From positions 317,856,739 to 317,920,738 of the forward strand of contig NC_085137.1 in the NCBI RefSeq assembly GCF_035046485.1: 64,000 bases of DNA, read 5' to 3'. The stretch is from Aedes albopictus (lineage: Eukaryota > Arthropoda > Insecta > Diptera > Culicidae). Under the pieces are notes generated by a model. The model saw nothing but the letters and a program-made list of their open reading frames with translations. It searched no databases and was not told the origin of the DNA. This document shows, piece by piece, positions 42,788-54,830 of this stretch (position 1 is its first letter; every line of letters begins with the position of its first letter). The position numbers and the translations under genes are program-made.

Positions 42788-44559
42788 TACGCAAAACTGT
42801 AATAGAATCTAACATTCTCGTATAGCGTGCAATCAGTCATTCTCCACAGCTAGCACATATGAATGAACCTCACTCTAATCCATCCGATCCGTTGCCGCAC
42901 CTCCACGTGTGTAGAGATGTGACGCCGCACCGGCCGGGTCGGTTGATGACGGACTCGGGTGTTGTTCCCTCTTCAGACCGAGAGGCAGCAATTTCTGCAT
43001 TTCTAGAGCCATTGAGATCGCGCCTGGATGAGGAAGTTTTTGTGCACTTTCCCATGCATTGCAGAGTAGAGCAGGCAGAGTCAGCCGATTCCATTGTGGA
43101 ACACCCGTGAACCGTGCTGCACAATGATGATATTCCGCGCGATAGTCAGGCGTTGGTCGCCGTTGTCGCGTTAACACTCGTCGCATACATGGGTCTTTCC
43201 CGTACCAAAGAGCCAGGAAAACTGACTGGGATTTTCACCAACTACACACCTACAATGTGTTCCTACGCATGGATGAGAGAGCAATAAACCACACCACTTT
43301 TTATGTGGTTCAAGTTAAACGAGTTGTACAGAAAGGCTATAGTTTTATAGTATAAATGACGTCACTTAAATCTAGAACGGTTTTGTAATCGATAAACACC
43401 AAATAAAAAGACTTTCACAATTCTTTGACTTGATCCAGGATGATACAAAGCTAAATTATATGCTCCAGGACGAGATTCACCACTTGCCCCGGATTATTAT
43501 GTCGATTATCACATCTGTGATGTTCGCCTGGCTAACATGCCTATTCATGTGAACTCACATGCCTCCCAATTTGGGATGTCCACAGTGACTCTTTCACATA
43601 AAGTTATATACGTTTTCAAGAAAGTACTCGCTCAAACGTAGTTTTTGCTTGGGTGATTCCTTGAATATTGAGGATGCATTCGATGACGTGCATTTCAATG
43701 TTGAAAGTCGCATGACGTCACAAGCTACCTCCAATGAGCTATAGGATCTCGTTGCGCTTATGCGTTCATTTTCTCTTCTAAGGTACCCCTTCCTATTTCA
43801 TCACCTTTCCCTTTCCTAATTCCCATTCTCTCTCAGGTAAATGATGAAATAGGCTTATATGTATGGCGCTAGCACAAATGTCTAAAATGGAGGATAACGT
43901 GCCTCTGGAACCGGTCTTCTGATACTGCGCCACGGGCCCCGGCAACTTGTAGGCGTTATTATTTGTTTACACTGTGCTGTGGAAATTGGAATAATAACAA
44001 ATTTTATTAATAATAAATAATTGTAATAATAACAAATTTTAATTTGTCACACTTTCATGATTTATCAGTTTTTTGGCTTATTATTGAGATGATGGCCCCC
44101 TGCCTAAATTTTGTTTACCTGAGAATGACCAAAACATATATTCTGTGTCAAAAATGTATTTCAGGTGAATATGTGGTTTTCTATACTTAGATTGCCTTCA
44201 TCAAGACTTTTGCCTCTAGAAACGCAAAGTTCAATCACCTATAGATGTATTAGTAACTTCTCAAATCAATCGATTAGTTTCTAATTTATTGAGGTGATCA
44301 TTTTTTCCAACCTCATCCCCAGCCTGTCTAAAATACATGATTTACCCTACCGAAAGCTTATTTTTTTCTCGCCGCAAGAAATCGGCCATTTGGATGCATG
44401 CAATCGAAAGTTATACACTGTTTTTTTCGTAATGCAATTTTATGTGGGACACCCTTGATTAGCCCGTTGACACCCAAGCTATCTCATAGTGGCAACCTTC
44501 AAATTAATGACCTATCAATTATGAAATTCTAATGAAATAAACATAACTTCACGACAAAC
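42788..44559. other. Unassigned stretch, scraps of dispersed repeats
   Basis: The frame 42859-43110 (83 codons) is overlapped by two minus frames and has no known domain. 43873-43918 is a diverged copy of 14968-15018. GCGCCACGGGCCCCGG at 43928-43943 matches the head of the SINE at 13292-13726. An AATAATAACAAATTTTA-type duplication lies near 43990-44045. No gene is called. Confidence 0.4.
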
Positions 44560-45040
44560 TCCCTGCAATTTTTGAAGGAATCCCTAAAAGAATTCTGGAG
44601 AAATCTCAGGAAAAATCCTTTTAAAAAACCTCTAAGACTTATGGGAAGAATCCCTGGAGAAATCCTGGGATAAATTCAGAAAGATATCCCTAAGGGATTC
44701 TCGAAAATAATAAAAATAGCAGTCAAAATTTTGGAATAAATTCCGGGAACAATCTCTGAAAGAATCTCTAAAAGAAATTTAGGAATAAAGCTTGGAAGAA
44801 TCCTGAAAAAAAAATCTTTGAGGAATTCCGTCCAGGAGAAATCTTTGGGGAGATCTAGACAGAGCTCCTAAAGGAATCCAGAGATAAACCCTTGAGGAAT
44901 TTCCGGACGCAATACCTGACGGAATCCCGGAATGAATTTCAGAAGGAATCCCGGAAGTAATCTATGAAGGAAACTTGTTAGGATGCATCACTGAAAGCAT
45001 CCCTGAAGAAGTCAATAAAGAAATCTCGGATGGAATACAT
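44560..45040. repeat. Degenerate GGAATCC minisatellite
   Basis: Imperfect units such as GGAATCCCGGAA, GAAATCTCAGGA and AGGAATCCC, same style as the array at 45545-47090 but more diverged. Confidence 0.75.
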
Positions 45041-45544
45041 TAGAGCCGATCTTCTGATACCTGATAACTGCAAATATGTTACACTTATGAAGCGCCCTGT
45101 ACCGTCCAGGGGCTGCATTAAACACTACACGGAATGTGATATCTTTCATTTCATTACAGTCCGACACAGTTTTAATAAACTATATTGAAGTATCACAAAC
45201 CATCACTTATCTTATATTACAACGGTTCACTTTTTCTTATATCATCTTAACATTATGGCCACCACCGGACGATGATGGGTTATAAAAACTAGGTCAGTAA
45301 CGAATGGTGCGATTTTCGTTGCTTCCAATATGCCGCGCGTGAGGTAGGTAGACCCTACGATGAAAATTGAATCTAAAATCCCCCGGGCAGCTGTTGGGAA
45401 TGTGGGGTGAAAATGCATTTTTGTTTCAGTTGAATTGACTTTGAATATCGGAAGGCGTGGGAATATTTAGGTCTTTGCACTTACATGGCTTGCAATTAAA
45501 AAGCATTGCAGTTAAACCGTTTGCACCGATCGATCGTCTACTGA
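45041..45544. other. Unassigned spacer between minisatellite blocks
   Basis: About 500 bases with a GGGGCTGCATTAAACACTAC phrase and AT-rich sequence. No gene, tRNA-like element or inverted ends seen. Confidence 0.4.
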
Positions 45545-47090
45545 ACCACAAAAGAAATCTCGGAACGCATTCCTGATAGAGCCCCGGGAGAAATGAAGAA
45601 AGAGTAGATGAAGGAATACTGGAAGAAAGCCCATAAGGAATCCCAGAAGAAATCCTGGAAAGAATCCCACGAGAAACCTAGGAATCCTGGGAGAAATCTA
45701 TAAATAAAATCCTGGAGAAATCCCAGATACAATCCCACGAGTAATCTTGGAATCAATCCTGGATAAATCCTAAGGAATCTCGGATGGAAACCCTGAATGA
45801 ATTTCGGAAGCGCTTACTAGCGGAAACTCAGAATAAATTCCTGAAACTCAGGAGGAATCAATCAAGAAATCCAGAAAAAACCATCGAAAATTCTTGGGGT
45901 GAATCCCAGAAAACTCCCGGAAGGAATTTCTAACATAAATCCAGATGGAGTCTATCCATGGAGAAATGCCTTAGAGACTATCAGAAATATTAATATTTAA
46001 TAGAACAATCACGATCAGAATGCCTGAAGGAATCCCAGAATGGATCTCGGAAGGAATCTCTAAAGGCATCACAGCAGGAATCAATGAAAGAATTCCTGGA
46101 GAAACAATCCCGGAAGGAATTTTGTGAGGAATCCCTGAATGAACTCTGGAAGGAATCCCTGAAGAAATCTCGGAACAAATTTCTGAAGATAACCCGGGAT
46201 GAATCCTGGAAGGAATCCCGGAACGAATCTCGGAATGAATTTTGAAAGAAATCTCAAAAAAATATTTCGAAAACATTTTTGTAGAGATTTCGGAAGGAAT
46301 TCTTAACAAGTGAATCCCTAAAGAAATGCTGGGAAAAATTAATGAAATAATCCCTGGAGGATTAGGGCCCATATAGCCGAGGCGGTAAACGCACGGGTAT
46401 TCAGCATGACCATGCTGAGGGTGACGGGTTCGATTCCCGGTCGGTCCAGGATCTTTTCGTAAAGGAAATTTCCTTGACTTCCTTGGGCATAGAGTATCTT
46501 CGTGCCTGCCACACGATATACGCATGCAAAATGGTCATTGGCAGAGGAAGCTCTCAGTTAATAACTGTGGAAGTGCTCATAGAACACTAAGCTGGGAAGC
46601 AGGCTTTGTCCCAGTGAGGACGTTACGCCAAGAAGAAGAAGAAGAATCCCTGGAGGAGTCAATGAAGAAATCCTAGAAAGAAGCCCGAGAGAAGTATACG
46701 CAGGAATCATGGGGCAAGTCAATGATGGAACCCTGGAAGGAATTCTCAGAAGGGTTCCCGGCAGAAATATCTAAATGAAGTATCAATAAATGGAGGAATG
46801 CCAGGAAATAACTTTGAAAGATTCCCGAGACGTATCCCTGATGGAATCAATCTATGCAATTCCAGAAGGAATTTCTGTAAAAGTTCCTTGAGAAATCCAA
46901 GATGGAATTTCAAAGGGTTTCTCTAAAATAATCCCGGATGAAACCCTAAAGGAATCTCATACAAAATCTCTTAAAGAAATCGTGAAGGCATCCTCCGAAA
47001 ACCTAAACTCCTGCAGGAATCTCTGGAGAAATCAATGAAGAAATTCCATGAAGAGACAATACGGAAGTCCCGGGAAATTTCCCAAAGATT
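45545..47090. repeat. Degenerate GGAATCCC minisatellite, interrupted by a SINE
   Basis: Imperfect units of AAGGAATCCCGGAA type fill about 1.2 kb on both sides of the SINE at 46362-46645. The minus frames here (184 and 133 codons) are repeat translations with recurring SEIxSGIPS phrases and should not be read as proteins. Confidence 0.8.
46362..46645 (+). mobile_element. Full-length Feilai-type tRNA-derived SINE
   Basis: The head from 46365 (GGGCCCATATAGCCGAGGCG) has A box TAGCCGAGGCGG and B box GGTTCGATTCCC. The body has CTTGGGCATAGAGTATCTTC and GAACACTAAGCTGGGAAGC, and the tail is (AAG)n ending near 46645. ATCCCTGGAGGA flanks it (46350-46361 and 46646-46657), although the host minisatellite makes such a match less telling. 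This is the best single marker for an Aedes-type genome. Confidence 0.9.
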
Positions 47091-48706
47091 CTTAGCTGTA
47101 TCAAAATATCTAAGTATATGTTTCTTTTGCAAACAAAAGCTGTGGAAAAATATGTGAGTATATGCTTCTTTTTCAGTACGTAAACAATTCTCTAGATGTT
47201 CAGACGGTACATATTTCAAGAATTCCGTCCCAAGTTCTATACAAGCTAGAGACTTTCCGGCAATTTCACCTATTGACGGCCACATTTTCCTTGTAGTTAT
47301 GCTAACCCACAAACAGGAACAATGCATTGTCACACTCATAGGTGAATTTATCTGATTGGTTGAATCAAGCAATGTGTGGGAATTTTCGTAGAACTACACC
47401 AATCGAAGCCCAAGAGAGTAGCTTGCATTGATTTCGAATCCCAATTAGTAGACTTGGTCTCAAACATTGCATTGGAGTACCTTACTCCGGATTAGAATCC
47501 ACTTCCACAAAAAAAACCGTGCCTCTTCTGTTCTTCGCTGAACTATGCTGTTCACGTAATCCATTGTCGTCCGGGTTTATTTTGCTGTAAGGTTCACCTG
47601 TTTCTATTCCTAGTTTTCATCTGAAACAAAAAACATGTGACGATGAACCGTGAGTCGTACGGTTACCACATCGATGACTGTCTGCTGCACAACACGAATT
47701 TCCAAAACAAACAACCGTGTCTGGTCCAGCTGCCCCTACAGCATCCATAAAAATCTACTGCTGCACTAGCAGTAGCTAAGTCCGACATTCGAACGTCGGA
47801 TGCACTCTTGAAGAGGAGCGCTCGTCGATTGTTGTTCAACCACTTAGCTTGATTTTTACACCCCATCTGCATACAGCGGCATCAGCAGCGTGTAAAAGAA
47901 GGATAACTGCGGCGGCCATCAGCATCACGATTCTGTTTTTTGTTCGATGTGCAATTTTTTTCATATCCTTTGCCAGCATCCTATCATTACAAGTTTGCCC
48001 TATCAATCAGGCTCATCAATTGATTGCACGTAGTCGTGTTTTGTGAAGAGTGCTTGTTATTTTTATATGATGCGAAATATGTAGGTATAATGGTTATGTA
48101 CAGTTACAGAGATCTAAACTGTGTGTACATTATAACTGTATAATGCTTAGCACTTTTGGTGTAGACATTGGTGTAGACATTTGAATATTTCTTAATAGTT
48201 GAAGCAATCTGACTGAAAATTAATAAATTCATAATTGTATTGAAAACTAAGTGAACGTATATTTTTATTATCTCACTCTCTTTGGCACATTATTTTTTGA
48301 TCGCTTCATAATCACGTCTTGATGGATGATTTACATACCTACGCATATAAATTTGAATATGAACTGCGGTTTCCTTTATGAACGTTGTAAGTTACCATCA
48401 CCAAAATTATCTAACAAATTTCCTCAGGCAGATCAGATCATTCATTAGTATGAAGCCGATATGGGCCATATTAACATGGATGCACAGCCAGACGATAAAA
48501 CGTCCATATGTACCTCCCGGGAAAAACAAACGATGATAATACGACTTGTCGTCGGCTCAAAAGGAACACAAAAACAGTTAATGGCCTGTAATAGGCTTCC
48601 TAATATGAATATGATGGCAATATTGACAGAGAGAAAAGGTGAGATTAAATAACCGTTATATCATGCAAAATAAACACCTGAAAGGACACTATTTTTTGCA
48701 GTCAAT
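47091..48706. other. Unassigned stretch, possibly low-copy
   Basis: The frames 47663-47872 (minus), 47849-48046 and 48461-48652 (plus) have no known domain. A CTGCTGCACTAGCAGTAGC near-palindrome lies near 47757-47776. No transposon ends were recognised. Confidence 0.4.
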
Positions 48707-48719
48707 AATGCAACTGATC

Positions 48720-48758
48720 TCGGGTGAGCCTGTAAATAAACGAACTGGTAAAAAAAAA
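48720..48758 (+). mobile_element. 39-bp LINE 3' tail with 13-bp target duplication
   Basis: AATGCAACTGATC at 48707-48719 and 48759-48771 surrounds GGGTGAGCCTGTAAATAAAC, GAACTGG and a short poly-A. This is an extreme 5'-truncation produced by LINE reverse transcription. Confidence 0.75.
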
Positions 48759-48771
48759 AATGCAACTGATC

Positions 48772-49767
48772 GGTTCTACCTGTGTCAAATTTTAAATTGA
48801 ACATCAAATTAGTAGTAACCATGAAACATTTCTAGCAAAAAATGTAATTGCTACGGTCCATCTTGCCCCATAATCCTCAAAGTGCCCGAAAAAGGTACAA
48901 CTTACGAGCACTCTGCAAATTGCTCTCCTGCCAGACAACAGCAGCGGTATGCTACTAAAAAAAAGTGCACTCTACTTCTTTTTGGGGTGTCCTCTAAATT
49001 GTGAAGAAAGCTTCATGTAGGTACTCCAGCAAGGGGAGCGAGGTGTTGCGCACCACATGGCTCAATTTGAGCTGCGAATTGCACGTACAGAGGATAGAAA
49101 AAATGATCCGGACAGACACAGCTGTAAAAGCTACTCTTTGTCAAGAGTACCAAAATTTAAAAAAAAAAACAATTAAAAATTGTTGATAGTATCACGTTAT
49201 ATTTATGTTCAACAAAAAAAAAGCCAAAACTAAAACATCATTTCAAAATTTAAGAAAATAGTGCTTGTTGACTTGAATTACCCCTGGTTGATATAAATAT
49301 CTTCTGTACAAAAGTAACAAAACAACCGGTAATGGAACTGATATAAAGTTTCTACCCTTTTTTATTATTTTTTTGCTTTAACTTTTTTGATCAAAAAGAA
49401 AGTTCAAACGTACATTCGATTCTTTTTTTGCACGGAAGATGCGTATCGTGCAAGAAAGTTTTCGGTTTCAAAATTTAAAAAAAAAAGTTCAAAACAAGTA
49501 ACATTTCACGACGAATCATGCTAAAATAATTTGTTTGGAAATTTATTTTGTACGGCCGAGCAAAAGGAAAATCCATGCTAATGGAGAATCGGATGTATTA
49601 TAAGTATTAGTCACAAATATTTTGTTATATCTGGAGATCAACTTATCCACCATCAATATAAACTTCTCAAACGTCAAAATTCCACAGCCTACTGTTTCGA
49701 AGTTATTGAAAAAAATAGTCAAAAATCAGTTTTTGAGCTTATTTTACCGTGACGTGACATCATACAC
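48772..49767. other. AT-rich unassigned stretch
   Basis: The end (49665-49730, GTCAAAATTCCACAGCCTAC and TGTTTCGAAG) is an inverted relative of 57240-57320. Nothing else is recognisable; the frame 49001-49186 is short and low-complexity. Confidence 0.4.
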
Positions 49768-50448
49768 GCAGAAAAATAAATTGTAAACACGATTTCAACC
49801 GATTTTTCAGTTTACTATAGCGACAAACTAATTTCTAGTTTAAACTAAACTGTTCAATTGTTTGATAATACAAATATTTTTATTTGTCGAAATTTTTGGC
49901 AATTTGTTAAAACAAACAAAGATATGGTATTTTCAACATGAAATAATGGATTGATTCAAACGACTGCACTTTTGCCACTAACAAACCCGGAATGTGATTG
50001 TGTTGGTGACGGCAGCAACTGCGGCAGCTCAGAAATCTATTTTTAGACCGTCGGTAAGCGGATGGGAAGGAGAACGACTAAACCGGCGAAACGGCGAAAC
50101 CGATCAACTTTTTGTGGATGCTGTCGTGAGTACCTGCGCGTTATCCATCACGGCCAAAGCTGCACTTGGAAGTTGGCGTGATGGATTTGCTGCACCTTCT
50201 ACGTTGTGGCGATGTTGGGGTAAGCATTTTATAGATGTGTGAGTGCTTTCGGACAATGTTTATGGTTTTTATTTTGTTGAAACAAATGAAATTTTTGACA
50301 TTATGTGAAATGATGGTAATCGGTTGTTTTTATCGAAAAACTCTAAATTAAAACAATTAAATATAACTTTGGAATAAGTAAATTCTCAGTATGAAAATCA
50401 ACCATGCGTTTTATTGTTTTAAACAAGCGCCATTTTTCTACGTGTAGA
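49768..50448. mobile_element. Inverted-repeat element with a GC-richer unique core
   Basis: The ends ACACGCAGAAAAATA and TTTTTCTACGTGT are inverses. Longer diverged arms (GTCGAAATTTTTGGCAATTT against AAATGAAATTTTTGAC) extend inward to about 49925 and 50260. The core (49960-50240) holds an 82-codon frame, MIVLVTAATAAAQKSIF and onward, with no known domain. Non-autonomous TIR element or foldback. Confidence 0.6.
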
Positions 50449-50854
50449 GAATTAATTTCTTCGAAAATGTTGTTTATTTTGAAAAAAAAATAACTCTTTC
50501 ATAGACGTCGAATTTTCATGGCCTACTGTTTTTAAGGACAGACTTGTTAAAATCCCAAAATGGCCGCCACAATGGCTGACTTTGCTACCTACTCACGATT
50601 TTGAGGGCACAAATCTCTTCGTAAACAAAACCAGTGAACCTGAGCTTTTTATTCTAAGCTAATTACAAGTGAGCAAGAGCAGAATAATAAAATGCCTTGT
50701 TGTTCGAAGCTTGCTTCTTGAGATTTGTGCGTCTGAAGTTTCGATGCAATGTTGAAGCGGGATTTCAAGACGTTTGTCCTTAAGATATTATAAGAAAAGC
50801 ATTATTGATGTTTTTTAAGGAGTATATGTTCAGAATAAACTACATTTGTTAATA

Positions 50855-50911
50855 CAGTAAGAACCCGATTTTGTCAGCCCCATTCTGCAACAAACTTTTT
50901 GCTCTCATTAG
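50855..50911. repeat. Left half of a split palindromic MITE
   Basis: AACCCGATTTTGTCAGCCCC and CTTTTTGCTCTC are matched by the inverse at 56757-56808 (GAGAGCAAAAAATG; GGGGCTGACAAAATCGGGT). The two halves are now 5.8 kb apart because a pair of hAT-type ends and other sequence lie between. Confidence 0.65.
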
Positions 50912-51112
50912 CTTTCGGAGAAACTTTAACCAATTCTTTAATGATTATCATCAAACTACAACTGAAATGGATAAAAAGTTTGAAAAACTATTTTATGCAA
51001 TTCAGTATTATAATTTACATTTTAGAGAACTCATTTCGGTATCATAATGGGCAATTTTTCCGAACTGGTTCATTATGCAACTGAAATGAGTTGCAAAATG
51101 AAAAATAGTTGT

Positions 51113-51158
51113 ATAATGTTCATAATGCAACTCATTTGAGTTGCATTATGAACATTAT
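51113..51158. repeat. Perfect 22-bp stem hairpin
   Basis: ATAATGTTCATAATGCAACT(CA) pairs perfectly with its inverse across a 2-base loop. The neighbouring phrases GCAACTGAAATGAGTTGC and GCAACTCAAATGGGTTGC repeat the same TGCAACTC theme, so the hairpin belongs to a short tandem/inverted cluster (51070-51185). Confidence 0.8.
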
Positions 51159-51204
51159 GCAACTCAAATGGGTTGCATTATAAAAAAAATCATTGCATAA
51201 AATT

Positions 51205-51325
51205 TTGTATGGAACTCGTTGCAAAACTCGATTTTTTCAGCACTCTTCGTATTTATCCAACTCGGCAAGCCTCGTTGGATAAATGCACGACTCGTGCTGA
51301 AAAAATCAACTTTTTGCCACTCGTT
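51205..51325. repeat. Stem-loop with CGATTTTTTCAGCAC arms
   Basis: CTCGATTTTTTCAGCAC, TATTTATCCAACTCG and inverses CGTTGGATAAATGCAC and GTGCTGAAAAAATC form nested stems. A relative is at 4946-5046. Confidence 0.7.
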
Positions 51326-51646
51326 ACATAAATAACTATAGGTCAGAGGTTCTCAAACTTTTTCACCTTGCGACCCACTATTAATTGTTATAGAATTTGG
51401 CGACCCACCAGTGCGTATTTTCAGACGGCATACGGAATTTTAGAAAATTTGGACTGTTTGTTTAAATGAATACATTTTATCGCTTTGATAGATTTTGATA
51501 AGTTTACGTTACGTTGCACTTGCTATTGCAAATTTTTATTTTTTTTTTTAATTTTCAACAATGTTTTCATTTGGTCAAAATAATGTTAAGGTGCCTGAGT
51601 GATCATTTTTAGTTCGTGGGGGTGCTCACTCCATTAATAACATTTA

Positions 51647-51794
51647 GGGTCTGTGTCAATTGACGAATTAAAATTAATTTTTACTTAAATTTGACAGTTC
51701 AACACTTAAACTTGACAGTTTTCCTAAGGAAATAATTATCGAACTGTCAAGTTTAAGTGAAAATTAATTTTAATTCGCCAATTGACACAGCCCC
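51647..51794. mobile_element. 148-bp palindromic MITE, TA duplication
   Basis: GGGTCTGTGTCAATTGACGA to TTGACAGTTC is inverted at the right, ending GCCAATTGACACAGCCCC, with TA on both sides. Arms take up nearly all of the element. Confidence 0.85.
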
Positions 51795-51965
51795 TAATAT
51801 TGATATGAACAAGCATAAATATATTTATCAATTTATGGCAACAGCTGGTGCTATAAAAATTTATGAACTGAAATTCAGATCGCAGCAGTCTTCGTTCAAT
51901 TGTTAGTTGAATTGTTTATTTTACTGTCAAGGAAAAAAAACTATCAGATTTCTGCAGGGATTACT

Positions 51966-52386
51966 CTGCCGTGAATCGCAAGTCAGTCCCATCTGCAAAA
52001 AGTAGGCATTGAGAAAATGGACTCTGAAGTTTTCAAATTCAATTTCTATGTGAAACTTAAAAAAACGCCATGAATTGAAAACTTCTGCGCTCATTATGAA
52101 ACTTTCACACATTGTTTCAAACGTGAAAACGTTACAATGAAAAATATAAAACTGGCTAAAACAGTGTTAAGTTTTGTACTGCAGGGTACACAAGTTCGTA
52201 ATGAGACTTACTTGCGATTATATTTCATTATGGGACAATCTGACTTGGTGTTGTTTTTTAATTTTACTGAACAAACTATGTATTTTTATTCACGCAGCTG
52301 AAAGATCATCCCAAGAAAGGTCAAAAACGGTCATTAACTCATTTTTGCCCAAAATGCAGATGGGACTGACTTGCGATTCACGGCAG
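51966..52386. mobile_element. 421-bp MITE with 32-bp perfect TIRs
   Basis: CTGCCGTGAATCGCAAGTCA, then GTCCCATCTGCA, at 51966 is repeated inverted to 52386. TACT flanks both sides (51962-51965 and 52387-52390), containing the TA expected of Tc1/mariner-like targets. Perfect ends suggest fairly recent mobility. The short frames at both ends are inverse translations of the TIR. Confidence 0.9.
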
Positions 52387-52969
52387 TACTGTACCAAATA
52401 GGAAACATATTGATTATTATTTTGTTTTCTTCATAAATAGTTTTAAAATTACAAAAGTTGATCTGTTTTTGTAGCCCAAGACTGCCCAATTCCATAATGG
52501 AGCTTTTCCAGTTAAATCTTGAGTCACCGGCGGTTGGAATGTGGACACTGAAGATATCATGGACTGGTCAAACCGTTGGATAATTGATCATTCTGGTCAG
52601 ATCCTGGCATGTTCCCAGATGTACCTGAGGACTTATGCAACTTCAAGTGGGTTGAAGAGTAATAATCTGCGATGGATTTGCTTGATCAGCTAAAAAAAGG
52701 GATTTTTCCAGAGGAAGTTGGATTTGACTGAGATTTATTACTGTTCAAATTAAAGGAGTATTTTACTCGTCACTTCATTTTATTTTGCAAATAAAATTAA
52801 TAATTGCTCATTTACCCTTTTATAAACTACGTAGGCTTTTAGGGGGAGGTGTGTGAAGAATAAGCATTAGTCTTGGCCTTGGTCTTGGCATTAGTCAAAA
52901 TTCACGAATAAAAATAAATAAAAAAAAATGGGGTAGGGGAAGCGGTCTAGCTACAGTCTACGCCTTATA

Positions 52970-53330
52970 CAAATGTATATTAGCATTAGCATTAGCATTA
53001 GCATTAAGCGAGTCGCACAAATTCGTAGGTGGTACAGTCCTAGACCACTGTTATGAGGGTTGCCTCCTTCCCGTCCGAACCAAAGCACAAAGATTTGGGA
53101 CTAATCTCTGACTCTTGGACAAGATTGACGCAATCCTCCAATGGTCGAGCACTGTCCTGACCACGTCCTTGCGACTGCTGAGGAATGGGAAAGGATGGTT
53201 AGTTTTTGACACCTATGAAAAATGTAGACAACTCTACGATCTCTCAGGCCTAGGTGTCACGGGAATATGGGTGTTGTTAGTGGAAGGGTAAACTCCAAAG
53301 GATACGCTTGGTTAACGCTCAGGCACACCA
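52970..53330. repeat. Dispersed repeat with (ATTAGC)n array
   Basis: Four to five ATTAGC units near 52980-53005 precede a block (CCTAGACCACTGTTATGAGG; AAGATTGACGCAATCCTCC; GACCACGTCCTTGCGACTGC) whose later part is related to 18745-18830. No ORF; element class unknown. Confidence 0.5.
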
Positions 53331-54285
53331 TTGTTAGACTGCTTCGAATCAGTTGTCTGCCCAATTCATCTTGGTTTCCTCGTCATATTGTTGGCATTTG
53401 GTTGAATTACTAGATTCTTCGGTTGATAATCTGAAATATAAAATAATATTAACATCGTACGTCAAATAAGCTACACATTAGTGATACGCTCGCCACAGTT
53501 ACATATTTTTAAAATATTATTTATATCGTACGATACATTTACCTGAATCCTGCTGAAATAAAATGTTAATTAGCAGTACATTGAAACACAAATACTACAA
53601 AACACAAGGAAAGAGCATCAAACTTTGATCTTGGAATATTTAAAAAATACGGTAAACGGTAAAAATCAAGATCAAAATTTGATTTAGTAGATCTTACACC
53701 GCAACGCACCATTCTAAGGTGATCTACCCACGTTACGGGGAATTTTAAAAACATTTTTTAGCTCAAGTATACAAAATCTTTGTCACGCTTAATCAGGCCC
53801 ACATTAAGGATTGTGGGGGCCCGGGGCCCAAGCGAATGTGGAGGCCCCTCGGAGAGATGACCAAAAATGTTTTTCCTTATTTTTGAAGAGTACAGTCATT
53901 GCACAATTATGGGTCACACACAATTATTAGTCACTTGCCACTTTAATAGATAAATACTAATTAATTGCAAGCTTTTGTTACAAATGTATATACGGATAAA
54001 ATTCTACGGGTGTTTGAGAAGACCAAAATTCGGTCTACGAGGTTCATGAACTGTTTCCGCAGTTATTATGATGCAGTTACATATTCTAATTTAAATCGTA
54101 GCGGTATTTTCTGTTTCACAAGCATATCCTGAGTCTTTGGATGGAAAACACTGACACGATTTGATGCAAAACTCAAAACTGTGCGATCTCGCACTTACGA
54201 TAACTGCACAGTGGGTGGGAAATGCCACGTTAAGATCAATAATATTTTATTTTATTAGACAAGCAACACACATCCAATTCAATAC
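53331..54285. other. AT-rich unassigned stretch
   Basis: GGGGGCCCGGGGCCC near 53814-53830 recalls the internal GC-rich box of some hAT elements, and TACAGTCATTGCACAATTATG near 53889 could be a solitary Tc1-like end, but partners were not found. Confidence 0.35.
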
Positions 54286-54287
54286 TA

Positions 54288-54830
54288 CACTCAAACCTCC
54301 ATTTAGGTAGGATCCATTTAGGTAAAATCTATTTAGGTCCCTCCATTTAGGTAACGTTACCTAAATGGAATTTGATTGTGTTCAGATCAGTTGGAGTACT
54401 TAAGATTAGGTATAAGATTGGTTTATGGGAAAGAAGTAGTGAGTGGTGCTAGGGGGTGGGTATGGGGGAGGGGGATGCAATAATTTTTCAGTCTGGCGGA
54501 ATTTTGCAGGGTTTTTCTCACGTTTTTTCGTGTTTCGTACCTAGCTAGTCATTTGAATGACAATTCTGATCTAAGACCCTCCAAAACCCCCGAAAACGCC
54601 CCTGAAGCCCCTCCTCTCCTGAAACCCACCTCCTCCTGAAACTCCTTGAAAGCCATCTGAAACTCCGCATGATCTCCTTTAAATCTCCTAGTAACTCTCC
54701 CTTGTTGAACTTCTTTGCAACCTTGTAATCCATTTAGGTAATGAACTGAATCCATTTAGGTAATGAATCCATTTAGGTAAAAAATCTATTTAGGCAGTCC
54801 CGACTCATTACCTAAATGGAGGTTTTGGTG
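54288..54830. mobile_element. Pogo-like element with CCATTTAGGTAA motif array
   Basis: TIRs CACTCAAACCTCCATTTAGG (left) and the inverse of CACCAAAACCTCCATTTAGG (right) are flanked by TA. CCATTTAGGTA or its inverse occurs at least four times at the left end and five at the right (54298-54366; 54731-54815). The GC-richer centre with CTCCT-type repeats (54570-54690) carries no transposase. Confidence 0.8.

Noticed and set aside
46365..46448. tRNA gene
   Set aside because: It is the head of the Feilai-type SINE, with the full SINE body and AAG tail behind it.
45971..46525. 184-codon minus frame
   Set aside because: Runs through minisatellite and the SINE at 46362-46645; repeat by-product.
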